From positions 80,626 to 144,625 of the forward strand of contig JBKBPL010000004.1 in assembly GCA_046293075.1 (NCBI GenBank): 64,000 bases of DNA. Reading direction: 5' to 3'. Every line of letters starts with the position of its first letter. Position 1 is the first letter of the stretch. A program made the position numbers and the translations under genes. Source of the DNA: Ga0077530 sp046293075 (GTDB lineage Bacteria > Pseudomonadota > Alphaproteobacteria > Rhizobiales > Hyphomicrobiaceae). The notes under the pieces were generated by a model, which was given only the letters and a program-made list of their open reading frames with translations, did no database searches and was not told where the DNA came from. Shown piece by piece: positions 46,738-53,596 of the stretch.

Positions 46738-47874
46738 ATGCTCGACTGGTCAGAACCAGCAGCGCTCGCCACGGCGCCTACGGCGCGCAAGCCTGTCCCG
46801 ACGAGGCCCGCTGCGCCTGCTGGCGCGACCGGCCTTGGCGATATCGCCCGCGGCGCTGCCCGCGTGTCGGTCGACGACAAGGCCATGATCAACTGCCGCG
46901 CCGACGTCAACCAGCTCCTGCCGCTGAAGTACAAGTGGGCCTGGGAGAAATACCTCGCGGCCTGCAGCAATCACTGGATGCCGACCGAGGTCTCCATGCA
47001 GGCCGACATCGCGCTCTGGAAGTCGCGCGATGGTCTGACGGAGGACGAGCGCCGCGCGATCAAGCGCAATCTCGGCTTCTTCGCGGCTTCGGAGTCGCTG
47101 GTCGCCAACAATATCGTGCTGGCCATATACCGCCACCTCACCAACCCGGAGTGCCGCCAGTATCTGCTGCGTCAGGCCTTTGAGGAGGCGGTGCACACGC
47201 ACACCTTCCAGTACATTGTGGAGAGCCTCGGGCTTGATGAGGGCGAGCTGTTCAACATGTACCGCGAGGTGCCCTCGATCACGGACAAGGCGGCGTGGGC
47301 GCTGAAGCACACGAAAAATCTCGATGATGCTGACTTCAGGACCGGCACGCCGGAGGCGGACCAGGATTTCCTCCGCGACCTCGTCGCCTTCTATGTCGTG
47401 TTCGAGGGCATGTGGTTCTATACGGGCTTTGCGCAGATCCTCTCGCTCGGCCGGCGCAACAAGATGGTCGGCATCGCCGAGCAGTATCAGTACATCCTGC
47501 GGGATGAGAGCATTCATCTGAACTTCGGCATCGACGTCATCAACCAGATCAGGAGCGAGAACCCGCACCTGTGGACAAAGGCCTTTCAGGACGACGTGCG
47601 CGGCATGCTGCGCGAGGCGGCGGAGCTCGAGGCCGCCTATGGCCGCGATACCATGCCCCGTGGGTTCCTCGGCCTCAATGCCGCGCTCTGCGAACAGTAC
47701 ATGCGCTTCATTGCCAATCGCCGCTGTGGTCAGCTCGGCCTCGTGCCCGTGTTCAAGGAGACGGAGAATCCCTTCCCCTGGATGTCGGAAGCCATGGATC
47801 TCAAGAAGGAGAAGAACTTTTTCGAGACCCGCGTCATCGAATACCAGAATGGCGGTGCGCTGAGCTGGGAGTGA
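46738..47874 (+). CDS. nrdB: Class Ic-type ribonucleotide reductase small subunit (Mn/Fe R2)
   Basis: Radical-generating R2 subunit, 378 residues from the ATG at 46738 (GGAG at 46725; the ATG at 46729 abuts that site). Metal ligands by alignment to Chlamydia trachomatis R2: E84 (PTEV), E150 and H153 (EEAVHTHTF), E223 (VFEGMWF), E257 and H260 (RDESIHLNF). The position of the stable tyrosyl radical is F157, and the first ligand is Glu rather than Asp; both are hallmarks of class Ic enzymes that store the oxidant in a Mn(IV)/Fe(III) centre. The C-terminal tail NFFETRVIEYQNGGALSWE is the R1-docking peptide with the conserved Tyr. Confidence 0.95.
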   Translation: MLDWSEPAALATAPTARKPVPTRPAAPAGATGLGDIARGAARVSVDDKAMINCRADVNQLLPLKYKWAWEKYLAACSNHWMPTEVSMQADIALWKSRDGLTEDERRAIKRNLGFFAASESLVANNIVLAIYRHLTNPECRQYLLRQAFEEAVHTHTFQYIVESLGLDEGELFNMYREVPSITDKAAWALKHTKNLDDADFRTGTPEADQDFLRDLVAFYVVFEGMWFYTGFAQILSLGRRNKMVGIAEQYQYILRDESIHLNFGIDVINQIRSENPHLWTKAFQDDVRGMLREAAELEAAYGRDTMPRGFLGLNAALCEQYMRFIANRRCGQLGLVPVFKETENPFPWMSEAMDLKKEKNFFETRVIEYQNGGALSWE

Positions 47875-47952
47875 CATTCCCCGCGGCGGGCACCTACAAT
47901 GCCCGCCGTCATTGTAGGCGCCGGGGGCGCCGCCACACCAGGAATGCCCGTC

Positions 47953-48912
47953 ATGAAGCCCTTCATCGGCGCGGTCGTGCAGACCGCATCTGTTGCCTTC
48001 GACCCCGACCGCACTGTCGAGAAGCTGGGCGACTACGCCGCCAAAGCGGCGGCCCAGGGTGCCAAGGTCGTCGTGTTCCCCGAGGCGTTCGTTGGCGGCT
48101 ATCCCAAGGGGCTGGATTTTGGCGCGCGCGTCGGCTCGCGGACGCCGGCAGGGCGCGAGTCGTTCCGCGTCTACTACGAGGGCGCGATCGAAGTGCCAGG
48201 GGCGCAAGCTGCGCGGATCGGGGAGATCGCGGCCGCCAATGGCGTGTATCTCGCGACCGGGGTCATCGAGCGCGACCAGGGCACGCTCTACTGCACGGTC
48301 CTGCACTATGCTCCGGACGGCTCGCTGCTTGGCAAGCATCGCAAGCTCATGCCGACGGCCGCCGAGCGCTTGGTGTGGGGGTTCGGTGACGGCTCGACGC
48401 TGCCATGCTTCGATACGCCGTACGGCAGGCTCGGCTCGGTCATTTGCTGGGAGAACTACATGCCGATGCTGCGCATGGCGATGTATGCGAAGGGCGTGTC
48501 GCTCTACTGCGCACCGACGGCCGATGACCGCGAGACCTGGGCGTCGACCGTGCGTCACATCGCGCTCGAAGGGCGCTGCTTCGTCTTCTCCTCGTGCCAG
48601 TTCGCGCGCCGCTGCGACTATCCTGCAAACTACGCGATCGACGGCAATCCGGCGCCGGATACGATCCTCATGCGCGGGGGAAGCTGCATCATCGGGCCGC
48701 TCGGGCAGATGCTGACCGAGCGCGTGTTCGATCAGGACGCCGTGCTCACCGCCGAGATCGACCCGGGCGAGGTGGCCCGCGGAAAGTATGACTTCGACGT
48801 CACCGGGCATTACGCCCGGCCCGATATCTTCCGGTTGATGGTGAATGAGACCGCGCAGCCTGCTGTCCAGACAAACGCGCCGGCTGTCTTCGGCGTGCGC
48901 GGTGACATCTGA
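47953..48912 (+). CDS. Nitrilase
   Basis: Carbon-nitrogen hydrolase of the nitrilase branch; 319 residues. Catalytic triad: Glu in VFPEAFVGGYPKG, Lys in KHRKLMPTAAERLVW, and Cys in SVICWENYMP. The third conserved Glu lies in the HIALEGRCFV segment. These features match aliphatic/aryl nitrilases (nitrile to acid plus ammonia). The ATG at 47953 has AGGA upstream; ATGs at 47899 and 47944 are less likely. It follows nrdB by 78 bp and may be read from the same transcript, or have its own promoter; no link to B12 is evident. Confidence 0.92.
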   Translation: MKPFIGAVVQTASVAFDPDRTVEKLGDYAAKAAAQGAKVVVFPEAFVGGYPKGLDFGARVGSRTPAGRESFRVYYEGAIEVPGAQAARIGEIAAANGVYLATGVIERDQGTLYCTVLHYAPDGSLLGKHRKLMPTAAERLVWGFGDGSTLPCFDTPYGRLGSVICWENYMPMLRMAMYAKGVSLYCAPTADDRETWASTVRHIALEGRCFVFSSCQFARRCDYPANYAIDGNPAPDTILMRGGSCIIGPLGQMLTERVFDQDAVLTAEIDPGEVARGKYDFDVTGHYARPDIFRLMVNETAQPAVQTNAPAVFGVRGDI

Positions 48913-48959
48913 ACGCGACGTGTGCGCTCGACAGGCATTGAGCCCTCTGCTACACGATT

Positions 48960-49140
48960 GGCGCCGTCGGTCCCCGCAAGGGGATAACAGGGAATTCGGT
49001 GCGCAGGCATGGCCTGCAAGTCCGAAGCTGCCCCCGCAACTGTAAGCGGTGAAGGGCGCTCATCAAGGCCACTGGGATCGCGCATCCCGGGAAGGCGAGC
49101 GCCTCAAGCCCGCGAGCCAGGAGACCTACCGCCGGACTGA
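48960..49140 (+). promoter_or_regulatory. Cobalamin (B12) riboswitch upstream of the metE unit
   Basis: Core GCTGCCCCCGCAACTG then TAAGCGG at 49027-49049 is identical to that of the nrdA riboswitch, and the B12 box reads GAGCCAGGAGACCTACC at 49114-49130. A GGGAATTCGGTGC motif precedes the core and CGCATCCCGGGAAGG lies between. It stands 136 nt before a small ORF and 544 nt before metE. Cobalamin should repress metE, as is common in alphaproteobacteria. Confidence 0.95.
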
Positions 49141-49276
49141 GAGCCCCATGGTGGCCGATCGGGGTGTGTCGGCGGAGGTTGGACCGATGACCGCGTTCTC
49201 TGTTGCGGCGCCGCGCAGCTTGCGCGCGCACTTCCTCAGCTCCGGACATCTGGCGCGTTCGGGCCGGCGCTGAGCC

Positions 49277-49687
49277 ATGGCCACGCCGCGACGCTTGGCG
49301 CGGCCTGATCGCTCACCGGATGGCCGGAGGCGCCACAGCCATGCCCGTGATCTCGCGGGCTATGCCGATGTCCGCGACTTCTTCCGGACACAGCGTCTCG
49401 ACGGCCGTCTGGTCGATCCGGGCCGATTGATCGAAACCACCTTCGTTGGCGCGACGCCCGAGGACGACGCTGAAGTCGTGCTGATCGCGTGGCTGGCTCT
49501 CCTGCCCAGAGAGGCAGACGTTCCCGCCGCCGCCGCCGACCTCGCGCGCCACCTCGCTCAGAAATTTCCCGGGCCTCGTTCGCAGCTCCAGCGCCGGCTG
49601 CTCGATCTTCTCGCGTACGTCGCCGCGCACACCCGCACGCGCGACCGTCCCTCCTCATCCGACCCCAAGCGAAAGGCCAAGCCATGA
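49277..49687 (+). CDS. Small uncharacterised protein between riboswitch and metE
   Basis: 136 residues. A basic, poorly structured N-terminus (1-25) is followed by RDFFRTQRLDGRLVDPGRLIETTF, an acidic turn, a strongly hydrophobic helix (AEVVLIAWLALLP), and further helices (AADLARHLAQKF, LQRRLLDLLAYVAAH); the tail is basic. The stop overlaps the metE ATG (ATGA), so translation is coupled. The frame is closed by a stop just upstream (49271), so the ATG at 49277 is the earliest start, though a later start is possible. No family recognised. Reality is supported by helical pattern and coupling. Confidence 0.55.
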   Translation: MATPRRLARPDRSPDGRRRHSHARDLAGYADVRDFFRTQRLDGRLVDPGRLIETTFVGATPEDDAEVVLIAWLALLPREADVPAAAADLARHLAQKFPGPRSQLQRRLLDLLAYVAAHTRTRDRPSSSDPKRKAKP

Positions 49688-52020
49688 CACAAGCGGCAAA
49701 TCTGGGTTTCCCCCGTATCGGTGCCAAGCGGGAGCTGAAGAACGCCACCGAGGCCTATTGGAAAGGGGCGATCGATGCATCGGCTCTGCTGGCGGCCGGT
49801 GCCGAGCTCAGGGCGCGCCACTGGAAGCTGCAGCGTGATGCCGGCATCGAGGTCATCCCGTCGAACGACTTCTCGTTCTACGATCAGATGCTCGACATGA
49901 CGGTCGCCGTCGGTGCTGTTCCGCCGCGCTTTCTGATCGGTGGTGACGCACCGCCAACCCATCCGGACGGCAGCGCACGCGGCGCAATGGAGGCCGCGAC
50001 AGGGGGGCAGGGTCATCCGGAGCTCGATCTCTACTTTGCCATGGCGCGCGGTTCCAAAGCCGCGCCGGCCATGGAGATGACCAAGTGGTTCGACACCAAT
50101 TATCACTACATCGTGCCCGAGTTTCACAAGGGCCAGAGCTTCAAGCTGTCATCGCGCAAGGCCGTTGACGAGTTCGAGGAGGCAAAGGCACTTGGCATTC
50201 ACACGCGCCCGGTGCTGATCGGTCCCGTGACCTATCTCATGCTTGGAAAGGCCAAGGATGATGGGCTCGATCCACTGAGCCTGCTCGAGGATCTGCTGCC
50301 GGCCTACGCAGCGCTTCTGGCTGAGCTGAAAGCCGCCGGCGCCGATTGGGTGCAGATGGACGAGCCGATCCTGGCGCTCGATCTCTCGCCATCGCAGCAT
50401 CGGGCCTTGCGGGTGGCCTATATGCACCTCGCGCCGGTTGCGCCGAAGATCCTGCTCGCGAGCTATTTCGGGGGCCTGATCGACAATATGGCTGTGGCTG
50501 CCGATCTCCCAGTGGCCGGCCATCACCTCGATCTCGTACGCGCGCCCGCCGAGCTCGACCGCGCCCTAAAGGTGTTGCCGCCCGATCGGGTTCTCTCCCT
50601 GGGCGTGATCGATGGGAGGAACATCTGGCGTGCCGATCTCGCCAAGGCGTTCGCCTTGGTAGAGCGCGCCTGCGCCGGGCGAGCGGCGGGGGCCATACAG
50701 ATCGCCCCCTCCTGCTCGCTCATTCATTGCCCCGTCGATCTCGATGCTGAGACGAAGCTCGATGGCGAGCTCAGGTCCTGGCTGGCCTTCTCGAAGCAGA
50801 AGCTCGCCGAGATCAAAGCGCTCGCCTTGGCGGCGGCGCAGGATAAGGACGCCGCAGCGGATGCCTTCGCGGCCAGTGATGCGGCGGCACAGGCCCGCGC
50901 CACCTCGGCACGCATCCACGATCCGGCGGTCGCGCAGCGCGTCGGCAGCATTTGCGCGCAGGATCTGGCGCGCCGCAGCCCGTTCGAGACACGCCGGGCA
51001 AAGCAGCGCGCGGCGTTCTTGTTGCCTGCGTTCCCAACGACCACGATCGGCTCGTTTCCGCAGACGGAAGAGGTGCGGAAGGCTCGCGCGGCGCACAAGC
51101 GCGGGGAGCTTACGGATGCGGCCTATGCCGCGTTCCTGCGCAAGGAAACCGAGAAGGCGGTGCGGATCCAGGAAGCGATTGGCCTCGACGTGCTCGTCCA
51201 CGGCGAGTTCGAGCGCAACGACATGGTCGAGTACTTCGGCGAGCAGCTTGCCGGCTTTGCCTTCACACAGAATGGCTGGGTCCAGTCCTACGGCTCACGC
51301 TGCGTCAAGCCGCCGGTGATCTTCGGCGATGTCTCACGGCCGAGGCCCATGACGGTTGAGTGGTCTACCTATGCGCAGTCGCTGACGACGCGGCCGATGA
51401 AAGGCATGCTCACGGGGCCGGTGACCATCCTGCAGTGGTCGTTCGTGCGCGATGACCTGCCGCGATCGCAGACCTGCAAGCAGATCGCGCTCGCCATCCG
51501 CGACGAGGTTCTCGACCTCGAGAAGGCTGGCATCCGCCTGATCCAGATCGACGAGCCTGCACTGCGCGAGGGGCTGCCACTGCGCAAGGCAGAGCAAGCC
51601 GATTACCTCACGTGGGCGGTCGACTGTTTCCGCCTCGCTGCTTCAGGCGTCGCAGACGAGACGCAGATCCATACGCACATGTGCTACTGCGAGTTTAACG
51701 ACATCATGCCGTCGATCGCCGCGCTCGACGCCGACGTGATCTCCATTGAAACCTCACGCTCGGATATGGAGCTGCTCGAAAGCTTCTCCGACTTCAAGTA
51801 CCCGAACGAGATCGGCCCCGGCGTCTACGACATCCACTCGCCGCGCTGCCCGAGCACCGCCGAGATGGCCACGCTGCTCGAGAAGGCTCGAGAATGGCTG
51901 GCGTCCGATCAAATCTGGGTCAACCCGGATTGCGGGCTCAAGACCCGCCGCTGGGAGGAAGTGAAGCCGGCGCTCGAGAACATGGTCGCTGCAGCCAAGG
52001 CTATGAGGCAGGGCGCCTAG
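49684..52020 (+). CDS. metE: Cobalamin-independent methionine synthase
   Basis: Transfers methyl from 5-methyltetrahydrofolate (triglutamate) to homocysteine without B12; 778 residues in two TIM-barrels joined by a helical linker. N-terminus NLGFPRIGAKRELKNATE is the family start. The C-terminal barrel binds zinc through H665 and C667 (HTHMCYCEF), E689 (ISIETSRSD) and C750 (NPDCGLKTR), corresponding to H641, C643, E665 and C726 of E. coli. It lies under the second B12 riboswitch. Its TAG stop codon falls inside the left end of an inverted-repeat element. Confidence 0.96.
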   Translation: MTQAANLGFPRIGAKRELKNATEAYWKGAIDASALLAAGAELRARHWKLQRDAGIEVIPSNDFSFYDQMLDMTVAVGAVPPRFLIGGDAPPTHPDGSARGAMEAATGGQGHPELDLYFAMARGSKAAPAMEMTKWFDTNYHYIVPEFHKGQSFKLSSRKAVDEFEEAKALGIHTRPVLIGPVTYLMLGKAKDDGLDPLSLLEDLLPAYAALLAELKAAGADWVQMDEPILALDLSPSQHRALRVAYMHLAPVAPKILLASYFGGLIDNMAVAADLPVAGHHLDLVRAPAELDRALKVLPPDRVLSLGVIDGRNIWRADLAKAFALVERACAGRAAGAIQIAPSCSLIHCPVDLDAETKLDGELRSWLAFSKQKLAEIKALALAAAQDKDAAADAFAASDAAAQARATSARIHDPAVAQRVGSICAQDLARRSPFETRRAKQRAAFLLPAFPTTTIGSFPQTEEVRKARAAHKRGELTDAAYAAFLRKETEKAVRIQEAIGLDVLVHGEFERNDMVEYFGEQLAGFAFTQNGWVQSYGSRCVKPPVIFGDVSRPRPMTVEWSTYAQSLTTRPMKGMLTGPVTILQWSFVRDDLPRSQTCKQIALAIRDEVLDLEKAGIRLIQIDEPALREGLPLRKAEQADYLTWAVDCFRLAASGVADETQIHTHMCYCEFNDIMPSIAALDADVISIETSRSDMELLESFSDFKYPNEIGPGVYDIHSPRCPSTAEMATLLEKAREWLASDQIWVNPDCGLKTRRWEEVKPALENMVAAAKAMRQGA

Positions 52021-52094
52021 TGTGGATCAGATTCCGAAGTCCGCCTCCGACACCTACCGCGAAGTGGTGGCGGACTTCGGAATCGCCACACTAG
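52017..52094. mobile_element. 78-bp inverted-repeat element (MITE-like) at the metE stop
   Basis: Terminal inverted repeats CTAGTGTGG / CCACACTAG enclose a second perfect inner pair, GATTCCGAAGTCCGCC / GGCGGACTTCGGAATC, separated by a 23-bp loop; the only mismatch in the long stem is ATCA opposite G. Both ends sit at TA dinucleotides, as left by IS630/Tc1-type transposases, so it could be a non-autonomous relic of such an element. The left TAG is the metE stop codon. The RNA stem could also terminate or protect the metE transcript, although no U-tract follows. Confidence 0.6.
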
Positions 52095-52350
52095 CAAGCC
52101 GGACCGCTATCGGCGGTGGTCTCTCGGCCCCTCAGCATGTCTCAACGCACCGCCGTGTGGCGTAGCCGTCGCGCCACGCGCATTAATAGTTATTGTCGAA
52201 TATAACAACCTTAGGTTGATGCTGCGTCCGAATCGCGCTTACATGCAGCGTGTGCGCGAGGACATCGTTTGCGTTCGGGGCACCCGAGGGCCGGGGCTTT
52301 CGCTGGTTCGGCGCGCCTGACGATCATCATCAAACCGAGGGAAGTCTCTC
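52095..52350. promoter_or_regulatory. AT-rich upstream region of the pilus operon
   Basis: 256 bp with no gene. A short AT-rich block around 52180-52215 (CATTAATAGTTATTGTCGAATATAACAACC) stands out in this GC-rich chromosome; TTGTCG with TATAAC 6-7 nt later lies within it, but the short spacing argues against a standard sigma-70 pair. It is the obvious place for the promoter or silencer of the chaperone-usher operon beginning at 52351. Confidence 0.35.
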
Positions 52351-52857
52351 ATGAAACGTACGCCCGGGGCCGCTCTGGCCCTTCTTGCCATGTCTGTTGT
52401 TCTGCCAGGCGGCGCCAATGCGCAGTCGTCGACGGACCCGGAGGACCTCGGCGTCTCGATCACGCTCACCGACGAATGCACGGTATCGAATATCCAGGAC
52501 GTCGCCTTCGGCAGCCACGGCAATCTGGCCTCCGCCGTCACGGCGACAGGGTCGGTAGATGTCTACTGCACCACTGGCCTTCCGTATGAGATCGCGCTGG
52601 ATGCCGGCCAGGGGACCGGCGCCACCGTAGCCGTCCGGCTCATGACCGGACCGAACGACGCGACGGTCGCCTACTCGCTCTTCAAGGACGACCAGTATCA
52701 AAATGTCTGGGGTGACGACCTCGTAGAGCAGACCACGAAGGCGGGCACCGGCACGGGCTCAGCGCAGACGCACACCATCTACGGCCGCGTGCCGGTGCAG
52801 ACCACGCCGGCGTCGGGCCTGTACTCCGACACAGTGACGGTCGTGGTCCACTACTGA
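52351..52857 (+). CDS. Spore coat U domain pilin (archaic chaperone-usher)
   Basis: 168 residues: signal peptide ~1-24 (ending ANAQ), then an SCPU domain with the typical paired cysteines (TDECTVSNI and VDVYCTTGLPY), FGSHGNL, ATGSVDVYC, IALDAGQG, and the C-terminal IYGRVP ... YSDTVTVVVHY donor strand. This is the likely major or minor subunit of a Csu-like pilus assembled by donor-strand exchange. The start is preceded by GAGGGAAG. First gene of a four-gene operon. Confidence 0.9.
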   Translation: MKRTPGAALALLAMSVVLPGGANAQSSTDPEDLGVSITLTDECTVSNIQDVAFGSHGNLASAVTATGSVDVYCTTGLPYEIALDAGQGTGATVAVRLMTGPNDATVAYSLFKDDQYQNVWGDDLVEQTTKAGTGTGSAQTHTIYGRVPVQTTPASGLYSDTVTVVVHY

Positions 52858-52882
52858 GGCCGGCGTCGCGAGGTTGATCACC

Positions 52883-53596
52883 ATGCGCGCAACCTTCGCA
52901 TGCTTGGCGGCACTCATCGTGTTGTGGGCGGAGCCTGCGGAGGCTGCGTCGCTCCGCGTGACGCCCGTGACGCTGGATGTGCGCGTGCCGCGCAATGCCG
53001 CGACGCTGAGGCTCAGGAACGATGCGGATCGGCCGCTCGACGTGCAGGTCCGCATCTTCCGGTGGACGCAGAGCGGTGGTGCTGATCAATACGAGCCGAC
53101 GACGGCGGTGGTGGTGAGCCCGCCGGCAACGCGCCTCGCCCCGCGCGTCGAGTACACCGTGCGCGTCGTCCGCATATCGAAGGCGCCCATCGCCGCCGAA
53201 GAGAGCTACCGCGTCGTCATCGACGAGATCCCCAGCAGTCCCGTCAAGCGCTCGGGCACGATCAATCTCGTCATTCGTCATTCCATTCCGGTCTTCTTCC
53301 GTAGCGCGCAGGCCGCAATGCCGAAGGTCTCGTGGAGGCTTGCTCAATCCGACGGCAAGCCGAAGCTCGTGGCCGAGAACGCGGGCGGCACCCGTCTCAG
53401 GCTCGCGGACCTTTCGCTGCACCAGGGCAATGCGCACGTCTTCATAAAGAGAGGTTTGGTCGGCTATGTCCTCGCGGGGGCGACGGTGGAATGGCCGGTG
53501 GTCCTGCGTCAGCGCCCGACCGCACCGGTGCTCACGCTCAAAGCCGAGAGCCAGCTCGGCGCCGTCCATGAGCGCGTGCCGGTCGTCGGTCGTTGA
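52883..53596 (+). CDS. Archaic periplasmic pilus chaperone (CsuC-like)
   Basis: 237 residues, ATG at 52883 with GAGG upstream. Signal peptide ~1-21 (ending AEA). Two Ig-like domains: SLRVTPVTLDVRVPRNAATLRLRND, VVVSPPATRLAPRVEYTVRVVRI (the chaperone FGL-type strand region with its conserved Arg), SYRVVIDEIP, then the second domain ending with VLTLKAESQLG. It caps pilin subunits in the periplasm. Its end overlaps the usher gene start by 29 nt. Confidence 0.9.
   Translation: MRATFACLAALIVLWAEPAEAASLRVTPVTLDVRVPRNAATLRLRNDADRPLDVQVRIFRWTQSGGADQYEPTTAVVVSPPATRLAPRVEYTVRVVRISKAPIAAEESYRVVIDEIPSSPVKRSGTINLVIRHSIPVFFRSAQAAMPKVSWRLAQSDGKPKLVAENAGGTRLRLADLSLHQGNAHVFIKRGLVGYVLAGATVEWPVVLRQRPTAPVLTLKAESQLGAVHERVPVVGR

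Noticed and set aside
49049..49273. 75-residue frame overlapping the metE riboswitch, ending just before the small ORF
   Set aside because: It starts inside the riboswitch core and has no domain pattern; a leader peptide cannot be supported.
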